From Argyresthia goedartella (taxonomy: Eukaryota; Arthropoda; Insecta; Lepidoptera; Argyresthiidae), in contig OX463815.1 in NCBI GenBank assembly GCA_949825045.1, positions 34,897,356 to 34,961,355 on the forward strand: a stretch of 64,000 nt of DNA. Reading direction: 5' to 3'. The notes beneath the pieces were generated by a model. It had not been told where the DNA came from, searched no databases, and worked only from the letters and a program-made list of their open reading frames with translations. Position 1 is the first letter of the stretch; each line of letters opens with the position of its first letter. Shown here piece by piece: positions 13,475 through 21,261 of the stretch. The translations under genes were made by a program, and so were the position numbers.

Positions 13475-13655
13475 GCATAATCATAATCATCAGCTCTTGT
13501 CATCCCACTGCTGGGCATAGGCCTCTCCCAAAGCACGCCATTCGCTGCGGTCACCCGCCAGTCTCGTCCACTGCTTTCCAGCCACCTTAGCAATGTCATC
13601 TGACCATCGGGCCGGTGGTCTGCCCGCTGTTCTCTGTCCTGTTCGCGGCCCTAGT
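13475..13655 (-). mobile_element. RTE LINE extreme 3' end, minus strand
   Basis: Read on the minus strand, the last roughly 50 codons of an RTE reverse transcriptase are intact (GRPPARWSDDI, WTRLAGDRSEWRALGEA, AYAQQWDD, stop at 13490-13492), followed by an ATGATTATGAT tail. It is a separate insertion from the plus-strand remnant at 12130-12860. It ends about 190 bp from the Polinton insertion site. Confidence 0.88.
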
Positions 13656-13837
13656 AGGCCCTAGTTTGCAGCAGGTACCTTTACAAAATTAAATCATTGT
13701 TTACATCAAACCCGGCGTTCAGAATTGTAATGTGGAGGAGCACGTAGGAGTACATACATCACAAACTACAACTAAATAATATCTTGCATAATTAACATGT
13801 GTATCTACTGTGCTTTACTGAGACGGGTCAATATAAA

Positions 13838-13843
13838 TATGTG
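13838..13843. other. Polinton target-site duplication, left
   Basis: TATGTG directly precedes the AG that opens the element. The identical hexamer follows the right end at 29887-29892. A 6-bp duplication is the hallmark of Polinton integrase. Confidence 0.95.
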
Positions 13844-14196
13844 AGTAGGTAGATAATGACAGTTTAAATTCACTTCACGATCGTTCGGGCCTACGGGCTC
13901 GACAGATGGATCGAAAAACCTATCGACAGAGGGATCGAAAAACCTATTGACAGTTCAAATTCATTTCACGATCGTTCGGGCCTACGGGATCGACAGATGG
14001 ATCGAAAAACCTATTGACAGTTCAAATTCATTTCACGATCGTTCGGGCCTACGGGCTCGACAGATGGATCGAAAACCCTATTGACAGTTCAAATTCATTT
14101 CACGATCGTTCGGGCCTACGGGCTCGACAGATGGATCGAAAAACCTATCGACAGATAGATCGAAAAACCTATTGACAGTTCAAATTCATTTCACGA
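13844..14196. repeat. Left terminal inverted repeat with satellite-like units
   Basis: After a unique 17-bp tip (AGTAGGTAGATAATGAC), the repeat consists of four tandem units that each begin CAGTT(T/C)AAATTCA and contain CACGATCGTTCGGGCCTAC. Units 1 and 4 are about 91 bp and units 2 and 3 about 67 bp. The long form has an extra GATCGAAAAACCTATYGACAG block. A partial fifth unit start fades out near 14196. The right TIR has only three units. Confidence 0.95.
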
Positions 14197-14325
14197 CGTA
14201 GAGCCTAAGTTCGGGGTCGGATGATTCTTGATCCAGAACCAGGCTGCTACACAATATAATGTTATTAATATTCGAAATATTTGTAGTCTTATGCAGATTC
14301 CCAAGTGAATCATACCGATTTCAAT

Positions 14326-15012
14326 ATGAAATTTTTAAAACAAAAAAGTACATTACACTTAGATAAATTATGTACTTCTGACTCAACTAAAATACTTCGC
14401 CATGGTAACCTGTTACCAAATTCCATACGATGTCTGATATGCGGGCCGTCAAACTGCGGGAAAACAAATCTGATGGTCGGTCTTCTATTACATGAAAACG
14501 GGCTCCACTTCCAGAATGTTTACGTTTATTCAAAAACCTTACATCAACCAAAATACGAATTTCTTGAGAAGGTCTTAAGTTTAGTTCCGAGTATATCGTT
14601 CTTTAAATTCCATGCTAATCAGCAAGTACTCAGCACGGAGGAAGCGCAATCAAACTCAGTAATTATATTTGATGATGTCTCATGTGAAAATCAAAACAAC
14701 ATGCGTGATTATTTCGCAATGGGCAGACACAAAAATATTGATTGTTTTTATTTAAACCAGACTTATACTAAAATACCCAAACAACTTGTTAGAGACAATG
14801 CAAACCTACTTGTACTTTTTAAACAAGATGACATTAATTTACGACATATATATGATGAACATGTTAACACTGATATGACATGGAACGAATTTCGAGAAAT
14901 GTGTTCAAAAATATGGAGTGATTCTTATAGCTACTTGGTCATAAACAAAGATTGTGAAAAAAATAAAGGGTGCTATCGTAAACAGTTTGACACGTTCGTC
15001 GTTTTTACCTGA
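14326..15012 (+). CDS. FtsK/HerA-type (A32-like) genome-packaging ATPase
   Basis: This is the motor that pumps the element's DNA into its capsid, related to the poxvirus A32 and PRD1 P9 packaging ATPases. From the ATG at 14326 (228 residues), Walker A is GPSNCGKT at residues 40-47 and Walker B is VIIFDD at 112-117. RDNANLLVLF further on fits the sensor region typical of Polinton ATPases. A GTG seven codons upstream is also open, but ATG is expected in an animal. It is the first plus-strand gene behind the left TIR. The same frame stays open after the TGA stop (15010-15012) into the next gene, which is unusual. Confidence 0.93.
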   Translation: MKFLKQKSTLHLDKLCTSDSTKILRHGNLLPNSIRCLICGPSNCGKTNLMVGLLLHENGLHFQNVYVYSKTLHQPKYEFLEKVLSLVPSISFFKFHANQQVLSTEEAQSNSVIIFDDVSCENQNNMRDYFAMGRHKNIDCFYLNQTYTKIPKQLVRDNANLLVLFKQDDINLRHIYDEHVNTDMTWNEFREMCSKIWSDSYSYLVINKDCEKNKGCYRKQFDTFVVFT

Positions 15013-15096
15013 GTGAAAGTATATATAAATGCTTTTTTATTCGATAGCTTAGCACTTAGCTTAGAAGAGGACGAGCATACAAGGTATTATTTAGAT

Positions 15097-16071
15097 ATGG
15101 AAAATAACTTAAAGGAAATCGTAACTGCTGCCGAAGCAGTAAAGAAAAAGTTTAAAAAAATGCGTAACGTTGAATCAGAATATGAAAGAGCTATAGGAAA
15201 CGTGTTCAAACCAGTTCTTAGCCCCCTTAATAAAATTACTGATGCTATGAGGCAAACAGAGAGCAAAGAAACAACATGTCCTATCAAAAATGAAGAGATG
15301 AAATTTGAAAATGAAATCGACGATTCCATTGACTGGAGTGCAGCCGATGACACTTTACGAAATATAAGACGTTCTGATCAATTTATGACACCTACTCATA
15401 GCTTAGATCGTGCAGCGGAAATGGAAGGCGAAGATTCTGACAACGACTTTAATGAAGGACAAGAATCTGATATATCTCAAAATTCGATTGAGTCTGATGC
15501 AAACACTCAGAACCAAAATTGTTCATCATGGTCGCTTACATCTGAGTATTTAAAGAATACTCCTTTTGGAGTAAGAGTCGAAAGAGGAAAACTTTTGATG
15601 GGCTCAGCGAATGTAAATATCACCGATAAAACCATTACAATAGGAACATCTGATTACAATAAGACTCGAGGCTTGATGGAATTGCTAACCAAAAAATTAC
15701 CAGACTTGGCAGATATAACAAAGGAAGACTTGGCAAATTACAAGTTAATGCTGTTGGAGACAAATGCACATAGGCGAGATTACGACTCAAATAAACCAGT
15801 AAAAAGCAACAAAGGAATAAAATACATAAACATTATTAAACCGCTATTTAATAAACATGACAATAGTGAAAGCAATCAGGTTCAAGGTTCAGGTTTACCT
15901 GTACTAAAAAAATGGAATAAAAATATAGACTATGTCTACTGGGATGATCCAAATGAGCTAGTGGATAGGTTAAAACTACTTATAGCATCTCGTGACGCTG
16001 GAAACACTGGACTTGATAATGAAATAATATCCATCATAGAAGAACTCAAAGAAAGTGGTTTGCTTGGTTAG
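15097..16071 (+). CDS. Conserved Polinton protein of unknown function
   Basis: A 324-residue product from the ATG at 15097. The N-terminal 60 residues are lysine/glutamate-rich and look helical (EIVTAAEAVKKKFKKM). The middle (about residues 95-160) is acidic and disordered-looking, rich in D, E, S and N. The C-terminal half carries a signature I recognise from other Polintons: YINIIKPLF, then YVYWDDPNELVDRLKLL and EIISIIEEL. No enzyme motif is visible. It lies between the packaging ATPase and the fibre-like gene, so a virion or packaging role is plausible but is inference. The 28 codons upstream of this ATG are open and in frame with the ATPase stop, so a readthrough fusion is possible. Confidence 0.85.
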   Translation: MENNLKEIVTAAEAVKKKFKKMRNVESEYERAIGNVFKPVLSPLNKITDAMRQTESKETTCPIKNEEMKFENEIDDSIDWSAADDTLRNIRRSDQFMTPTHSLDRAAEMEGEDSDNDFNEGQESDISQNSIESDANTQNQNCSSWSLTSEYLKNTPFGVRVERGKLLMGSANVNITDKTITIGTSDYNKTRGLMELLTKKLPDLADITKEDLANYKLMLLETNAHRRDYDSNKPVKSNKGIKYINIIKPLFNKHDNSESNQVQGSGLPVLKKWNKNIDYVYWDDPNELVDRLKLLIASRDAGNTGLDNEIISIIEELKESGLLG

Positions 16072-16152
16072 AATAAATAATCATACTTAAATTATTTTGA
16101 GCACTTCATCTTCAACTCTCTACTAATAACTAGGGTAATCTACCTCAGTACT

Positions 16153-16509
16153 ATGAATATTGATAAATTCGGTCACCATGTACATAAACGTTTACGTTTA
16201 TCTGAATTGTTTGATTTTACTGACAATGCGTTGACCAAAAACGAAGAAGGACTTTTTGATCTTCAGTCGTCACGATTAAAAGGTTTAAAGGCACCACAAG
16301 AGTCAGACGACGCCGTAAACAAGGAGTACGTTGATATGAAGAGTAAAGATTTACGGGAAGATTGTCAATTTCTACTGAACGAAGCAATTAAAGATATACA
16401 AGGAGTGCTGAATAACTTTATAAAGGATGTTTATACGAGGAGTGAATTAGATAATATCATTAAATCGTTGAACAAAGATGAAGCAGCAGGTGGTAAACGA
16501 AATACATAA
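16153..16509 (+). CDS. Fibre-like (tail-fibre motif) protein
   Basis: A 118-residue product starting at a clear ATG. Residues 41-62 (RLKGLKAPQESDDAVNKEYV) match the L-x-x-x-x-x-P-x-x-x-D-D-A-V-N-K-x-Y-V-D motif found in trimeric stalks of phage tail fibres. Similar short proteins sit beside the integrase in other Polintons. The N-terminus (FGHHVHKRLR) is basic and the C-terminal third looks helical (possible coiled coil, residues 63-110). A receptor-binding or vertex spike role is inference. Its last 32 bases overlap the integrase start in a different frame. Confidence 0.7.
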   Translation: MNIDKFGHHVHKRLRLSELFDFTDNALTKNEEGLFDLQSSRLKGLKAPQESDDAVNKEYVDMKSKDLREDCQFLLNEAIKDIQGVLNNFIKDVYTRSELDNIIKSLNKDEAAGGKRNT

Positions 16510-17407
16510 AAATGCAAGAAAAAATTTTTCTCGTCGATCAGTGCTTCTCAAGGGAATTGATGATTTGTGGCAGGCAGATTTGATAGATGTTATTTCATTG
16601 AAAATTTATAATAAAGGTTATAAGTTTATTCTTGTCGTTATTGATTGCTTCTCAAAATATGCGTGGGCTGTACCTCTTAAAACTAAATCTAAACAAGAAA
16701 TGTGTCAAGTCTTCGAAAGCATCTTGCAGAAAAGTAGAAGACAACCAAATAATCTACAAACAGATATGGGAACTGAATTCTACAACGATGAATTCAAAAG
16801 ACTAATGAAAACCTACAAAATAAATCACTATTCTACATATTCAGTTAAAAAAGCATCCATAGTGGAAAGATTAATCAGAACATTAAAAGCACATCTCTAT
16901 AAGAATTTTTCTTTTAAAGGTAGTTACAAGTGGCTAGGTAAACCATTAGAAAGTGTAGTTCATTCTTACAATCATACAAAACATCGTGTTACGCAAGAGG
17001 AGCCTGCAAAAGTAACAAAGTTAAATGCAAGCAAAGTATTAGACAATATCAAAAAGTTCCAGAGTAAAACTAATCACGTTAAGAAACCTAAATTTTGTGT
17101 TGGCGATAACGTAAGAATAAGTAAATACAAAAGCTGTTTTAAAAAAGGCTATACGCCTAATTGGTCGACAGAAATATTTCTTATCAAGAAGGTAAACAAC
17201 ACGATTCCTGTAACTTATTTGATTGAAGATAGTCGTCGTCAACCGATTTTAGGAAATTTTTATGATCAAGAACTCCAGAAGACCAAATATCCTGATGTAT
17301 ATTTAATTGAGAAAGTCATAAGAAAAAAAGGGAATAAGTTGTTTGTAAAATGGTTAGGTTTAGATGAAACTCAAAATAGTTGGATCGATAAAAAGGTAAT
17401 AGTATAA
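16478..17407 (+). CDS. Retroviral-type DDE integrase with C-terminal chromodomain
   Basis: It inserts the linear element DNA into the host genome, producing the 6-bp duplications seen here. In the 309-residue product, the catalytic triad is D34 (WQADLID), D96 (LQTDMGTEF) and E130 (KASIVERLIRTLK), with 33 residues between the second D and the E. The leading HKNARKNFSRR motif is typical of Polinton integrases. Residues about 271-309 form a chromodomain (YLIEKVIRKKGNKLFVKWLG), which may guide insertion to marked chromatin. The ATG at 16478 lies inside the end of the fibre-like gene, 32 bases before that gene's stop. The frame is intact, so the enzyme may be active. Confidence 0.95.
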   Translation: MKQQVVNEIHKNARKNFSRRSVLLKGIDDLWQADLIDVISLKIYNKGYKFILVVIDCFSKYAWAVPLKTKSKQEMCQVFESILQKSRRQPNNLQTDMGTEFYNDEFKRLMKTYKINHYSTYSVKKASIVERLIRTLKAHLYKNFSFKGSYKWLGKPLESVVHSYNHTKHRVTQEEPAKVTKLNASKVLDNIKKFQSKTNHVKKPKFCVGDNVRISKYKSCFKKGYTPNWSTEIFLIKKVNNTIPVTYLIEDSRRQPILGNFYDQELQKTKYPDVYLIEKVIRKKGNKLFVKWLGLDETQNSWIDKKVIV

Positions 17408-17433
17408 ACTATAACCTTAGTCTATTATCAGTA

Positions 17434-18165
17434 ATGCATGGCGGAGGTCTTATTAACAGTTTTATCAATAATTTACCGATCGAGTTACATCTACCTGGCT
17501 ATAATTATTGTGGTCCTGGAACAAAGCTGGTGAAGCGTCTAGCACGTGGAGATAAGGGCATCAATCTATTGGACAACGCATGTATGCATCACGACATAGC
17601 GTATACGAAATTCTCTGATTTAGAAAACCGACATAAAGCTGATTTGGATTTACTGAATATGACAAAACAGAGACTACGATCAAAAGACGCTAAGCGTGGT
17701 GAAAAGATAGCTTCTTGGTTGGTTAATAAAGTCATGAAGACAAAACTTAAAACCGGCTCTGGGGTACGACGTTTTAAAGATATGGTATCTAAAATAAAAG
17801 GTCATCTTCAGAAATTAAAACCAAAAAATAGTAATAGTGCTATTAAAGTTGCTTATGCAGTCGCCAAAAAGTTAATTGATGTAGATACCAAACACAACAT
17901 AAGGATACCACGAATTATTCCGCTCCCTAAAAGTGGAGGATTTCTTCCTTTAATACCTATCTTTGCTGGGTTGTCTGCTTTAGGAAGTCTTGCTGGAGGG
18001 GCAGCTGGAATAGCAAAAAGTGTTAATGATTATAAAGCTGCTCAAGAAAGTTTGCGAGAATCAAAACGTCACAATCAAAAGATGGAATCAATTTCAGTGG
18101 GTCGAGGCTTATACATCAAACCTTACAAAAAAGGTAGTGGCTTGTTTATTAAATCAAAAAACTAA
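17434..18165 (+). CDS. Minor virion protein with phospholipase A2-like domain
   Basis: A 243-residue product. Residues 24-60 carry a secreted/parvovirus-type PLA2 core: the calcium loop YCGPGT (25-30) and the catalytic CMHHDIAY, in which H53-D54 is the dyad. The rest is lysine-rich. A glycine/alanine-rich hydrophobic stretch (LIPIFAGLSALGSLAGGAAG, about 176-196) is followed by a helical region and the conserved end GLYIKPYKKGSGL. This architecture is shared with Polinton and adintovirus virion proteins and fits membrane disruption or binding to capsid or core, as with adenovirus pVI/pX or parvovirus VP1; the role is inferred. Its TAA stop overlaps the expected protease start by one base. Confidence 0.88.
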   Translation: MHGGGLINSFINNLPIELHLPGYNYCGPGTKLVKRLARGDKGINLLDNACMHHDIAYTKFSDLENRHKADLDLLNMTKQRLRSKDAKRGEKIASWLVNKVMKTKLKTGSGVRRFKDMVSKIKGHLQKLKPKNSNSAIKVAYAVAKKLIDVDTKHNIRIPRIIPLPKSGGFLPLIPIFAGLSALGSLAGGAAGIAKSVNDYKAAQESLRESKRHNQKMESISVGRGLYIKPYKKGSGLFIKSKN

Positions 18166-18539
18166 TAAACAGGCTGCCTAAGCGTGCTCTGACTAATTTA
18201 GATATCATCGAATATGGTAGAGAAATACCATATTTCCGTGGAGTTTACATGAAAGATGCTTTACCACGAAAACCAAGAAGTATAGAATGTGGTATTATAA
18301 ATTTAGACGATTCGCACAATGCCGGAACACACTGGGTAGCCTACATAAAACTGAAAGACTATTATGAATATTTTGACAGCTTCGGAAACTTGAAGCCGCC
18401 GGTAGAAGTTGTGAAATATCTCAATACTCCTAATTTGTATTACAATTATACTCGATATCAGACTTATGAAAGTGTGAACTGTGGACATTTATGTTTAAAG
18501 TACTTGCAAGATTTTTGGAATAAACATATAAAGTATTGA
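18165..18539 (+). CDS. Adenain-type cysteine maturation protease, start codon apparently lost
   Basis: It processes capsid precursors, as adenovirus protease does. Counting from codon 18165, the catalytic set is H56 (GTHWVAY), D71 (YFDSFG), Q99 (YQTY) and C106 (VNCGHLC). The conserved N-terminal motif LPKRALTN and FRGVYMKD are present, but the frame holds no ATG before codon 29 (18249). At 18165-18167, where the PLA2 gene's stop would form a TAATG overlap, the sequence reads TAATA. Initiation may therefore have been lost through a G-to-A change, may use the non-AUG ATA, or may occur at 18249, which would drop 28 conserved residues. The end overlaps the next gene (TGATG). Confidence 0.88.
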   Translation: MNRLPKRALTNLDIIEYGREIPYFRGVYMKDALPRKPRSIECGIINLDDSHNAGTHWVAYIKLKDYYEYFDSFGNLKPPVEVVKYLNTPNLYYNYTRYQTYESVNCGHLCLKYLQDFWNKHIKY

Positions 18540-19240
18540 TGTTAGCGTTTATTTTCACCATTGTTAAAATGTCATTCACCATATCAATAACAGGCAATTC
18601 GTCGCTTTTAATTACGAATTATTCTCCTACATTACAACTAGAGGGAGAATATGAGTGCGCTCTGCTATACCTATCTACCTTTAATTCAATTCCAAACGTT
18701 GATAGTACAAATAACAAGTTTTATTACGGTGAAAATGATGTTATTGAAATTCCTGAAGGAGCATACGAATTGCAAGATATAAACGACTACCTGAAAGGAA
18801 AATTGCAAGACATCAACTTTAATTTATCATGCAACAACAATACATTGAAAACGTACATTATCAGCAACAAAGCTATTCATTTTGAGAAAGAAAATAGTCT
18901 AGGAAATTTGTTAGGATTTGGTAATCAACCGCTTGAAGCTAATATATTACACGAATCACAATATCCTGTTAATATGCTTTCAACAACTGTGGTGAGAATA
19001 GAATGTGATATAGTGAGTGGATCATATATAAATGGTATATCAAGTCACATTATACATGAGTTTGCTCCTAACGTTCCACCAGGTTATAGGTTAATAGAAA
19101 TACCAAAGAACGTTATTTATTTTCCCGTAAACCAAAATAACATAAGCACCATAACTGTAAGGATATTGGACATTAAGAATAATTTAATTAATTTACGTGG
19201 TGAAGAAGTTCAACTGTATTTACACCTTAAGAAAAAATGA
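18539..19240 (+). CDS. Minor capsid (penton, single jelly-roll) protein
   Basis: 233 residues from the ATG at 18539, whose A is the last base of the protease TGA. A second in-frame ATG at 18569 gives MSFTISITGNSS, which resembles the usual start of the family, so either may be used. The motif FNSIPNVDSTNNKFYYG is strongly conserved in Polinton penton proteins, and the whole is beta-rich, as expected for a single jelly-roll vertex protein. It stops at 19238-19240 with an ATGA overlap into the 47-residue gene. Confidence 0.9.
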   Translation: MLAFIFTIVKMSFTISITGNSSLLITNYSPTLQLEGEYECALLYLSTFNSIPNVDSTNNKFYYGENDVIEIPEGAYELQDINDYLKGKLQDINFNLSCNNNTLKTYIISNKAIHFEKENSLGNLLGFGNQPLEANILHESQYPVNMLSTTVVRIECDIVSGSYINGISSHIIHEFAPNVPPGYRLIEIPKNVIYFPVNQNNISTITVRILDIKNNLINLRGEEVQLYLHLKKK

Positions 19241-19380
19241 TTGATTTTAATAAAAACTTATCACGACTACCAAAAACGATTAGTCACACTTCAATCTCTC
19301 ACAAGGAAAGGACTTGGAAGAAGAAGAAACTAACTGCAAAAAATATAAAATTCCTTAAACAAATTGGACTTTTATCATGA
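19237..19380 (+). CDS. 47-residue basic virion-associated candidate protein
   Basis: This short frame is locked in on both sides by ATGA overlaps: its ATG shares bases with the penton stop (19237-19240), and its TGA (19378-19380) shares bases with the major capsid ATG (19377). The product has a lysine-rich core (TWKKKKLTAKNIKF) and no acidic cluster. Position and charge fit a small DNA-condensing or capsid-cement peptide, comparable in idea to adenovirus core peptides, but I do not recognise the family. The double stop-start lock is the main evidence that it is translated. Confidence 0.75.
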   Translation: MIDFNKNLSRLPKTISHTSISHKERTWKKKKLTAKNIKFLKQIGLLS

Positions 19381-20594
19381 GTAACATTCTAGATATTTTG
19401 AGTGCGCCTGTCTATGATAATAGCATTGATGGTATTGAGATTCATTCGTATAAACCTTATGTCACTACATTCAATCGTAATGATGAAATTCGTATACCGA
19501 TTAATCAACAAGATCTGTACATACTCCCATCGGCGAGCACGTTATATTTGGAAGGTGTCGTCAACGTTTCGAAAAACGCTGCAAAGGAAACGGTTGCTAG
19601 TGTGCAGTTTACAAATAATCCGCTGTTATACTTTTTTCAAGATATTCGTTATGAATTGAATGGAGTTGAAGTAGATAAGGTTAAAAACGCTGGAATTACT
19701 ACTACAATGAAGTCACTGTTGTCTATGAATGATAGTGAGTCAAAGATGTCTAAAGCGTGGGGTTGGGATATCAATGGCACGAAAAACATGCAATCAGGAA
19801 AATTTTCAGCGTCGATACCTCTGTGTAACATCCTAGGATTTGCAGAAGATTATAAGAAAGTTATAATCAACTGCAAACATGAACTTGTTCTTCTTCGCAG
19901 TAACACAAACCTGAATGCTCTAAAATTAAATACCGGTGAAGTCGTAGAAGACGTAAAAATTCATAAAATTATATGGCGAGTTCCACATGTAAAAGTGAGT
20001 GACGCGGAAAGAATCAATCTTCTACGATTGTTGGAAAAGGATAGATCTATCCAAGTACCATTTAGAAATTGGGATTTGTATGAATATCCCTTGCTGCCAA
20101 GAACTACAAAGCATACATGGTCAATCAAAACATCTTCCCAGATTGAAAAACCACGATATGTTATACTAGGGTTGCAGACCAATCGCAAAAACGACGCTCA
20201 CAAAGACATGTCACAATTCGATCATTGTAATTTGCGTGATGTAAAAGTATATCTAAACTCAACCTACTTTCCGTACGACAATATGAACGTAAGTTTTACT
20301 AACGACAATATTGCTATATTATACGAGCAATACGTTAGATTTCAGCAGTCTTATTACGGCAGAAGAACTGAGCCATTGTTGAGTGCAAAAGAGTTCAAAG
20401 AGTTGGCTCCTCTTTTTGTTATAGACTGTTCAAGACAAAGCGATAATCTGAAATCTGGACCTGTGGTTAATGTACGCCTAGAGCTCGAGAGTGAAGTAGA
20501 AATACCTGATCAAACGTCGGCGTATTGTCTTATTCTGAATGAATGTTTAATTGAATATAAACCATTAAGTAATATTGTAAGAAAATTATCATGA
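19377..20594 (+). CDS. Major capsid protein (double jelly-roll, hexon-like)
   Basis: It forms the pseudo-hexameric trimers of an icosahedral capsid. The 405-residue product has Polinton MCP signatures: the IEIHSYKPYVTTFN start region, NNPLLYFFQDIRYELNG near residue 80-98, VDKVKNAGITTTMKSLLS after it, and the late block PRYVILGLQTNRKN with SQFDHCNLRDVKVYLNS. Length is lower than average but acceptable for insect Polintons (inference). The frame is uninterrupted. It starts inside the stop of the 47-residue gene and its TGA overlaps the next ATG (ATGA, 20591-20594). Confidence 0.95.
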   Translation: MSNILDILSAPVYDNSIDGIEIHSYKPYVTTFNRNDEIRIPINQQDLYILPSASTLYLEGVVNVSKNAAKETVASVQFTNNPLLYFFQDIRYELNGVEVDKVKNAGITTTMKSLLSMNDSESKMSKAWGWDINGTKNMQSGKFSASIPLCNILGFAEDYKKVIINCKHELVLLRSNTNLNALKLNTGEVVEDVKIHKIIWRVPHVKVSDAERINLLRLLEKDRSIQVPFRNWDLYEYPLLPRTTKHTWSIKTSSQIEKPRYVILGLQTNRKNDAHKDMSQFDHCNLRDVKVYLNSTYFPYDNMNVSFTNDNIAILYEQYVRFQQSYYGRRTEPLLSAKEFKELAPLFVIDCSRQSDNLKSGPVVNVRLELESEVEIPDQTSAYCLILNECLIEYKPLSNIVRKLS

Positions 20595-21079
20595 ATACAA
20601 AAACTTTATTTGTAGATGTACAAGGTTTTAAAAATGCTGAGAATGATTTCATTGTTAAAGAACTTGCGTTGGCTACAGCCGAATACACTCAAGTATTTCT
20701 CATCAAGCCTCCGTATCCTTATCGATATTTATCAGAAGTGGAAAAGAAACGTGTACAATGGATTGAAAACAGTCTCGGGTACAGATGGGGTGAGGGACAC
20801 GTTGATTTTCTGCAGTTCAAAAGTATTATCAAACCATATCTAGAGAACAAACTTTTAATAGTTAAAGGTTTAGAAAAGGTAAAATGGTTGAAAGAATTGT
20901 GTGAGAACTGTGCAATAATAAACATAGAAGAAAAAGGATGTCCAAATTTAAAACAGTTGTTTGAGATGTTTAAATCACATCTCAATGATTTCAGTTGTAT
21001 AACTCACAAATCCAATTGTGCTCTAAGAAACGTATTATGTATTAAAAAATGGTTTAAAGATAAACAAATAACTATGTAA
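20591..21079 (+). CDS. Conserved 162-residue protein, possible RNase H-fold nuclease relative
   Basis: The product begins TLFVDVQGFK and contains FIVKELAL, LIKPPYPY, YRWGEGHVDF, and a late HKSNCALRNV. Related small proteins are common in invertebrate genomes and Polintons. The layout (an aspartate in a first beta strand, an alternating alpha/beta pattern, and a late H...CA block) is reminiscent of DEDD-type 3'-5' exonucleases. The usual second acidic residue of motif I is Q here, so catalysis is doubtful. It is the last plus-strand gene and begins by ATGA overlap with the capsid gene. The function is unproven. Confidence 0.75.
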   Translation: MNTKTLFVDVQGFKNAENDFIVKELALATAEYTQVFLIKPPYPYRYLSEVEKKRVQWIENSLGYRWGEGHVDFLQFKSIIKPYLENKLLIVKGLEKVKWLKELCENCAIINIEEKGCPNLKQLFEMFKSHLNDFSCITHKSNCALRNVLCIKKWFKDKQITM

Positions 21080-21261
21080 TTATTTTACTTTTGTTTTATG
21101 AGTGTATGTGTTATCGATTAGTTTAAAAAATGATTAATAATAAATGTTTGTTTACCTAAATTATTGATTTTATTTCAGCATCCCTTAAAACTACACAAGG
21201 GTTAAAGACTTAAAGTACATAAATAAAACATCAAAATAAATTAATAGTGAATTTTATTTAT
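21080..21261. terminator. Convergent poly(A) region between the two Polinton gene blocks
   Basis: AATAAA occurs on the plus strand at 21139-21144 and 21222-21227. On the minus strand it occurs at 21258-21253, directly after the stop of the 127-residue gene. Both transcription units therefore probably end here, with plus-strand late genes on the left and minus-strand early genes on the right. Confidence 0.6.
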
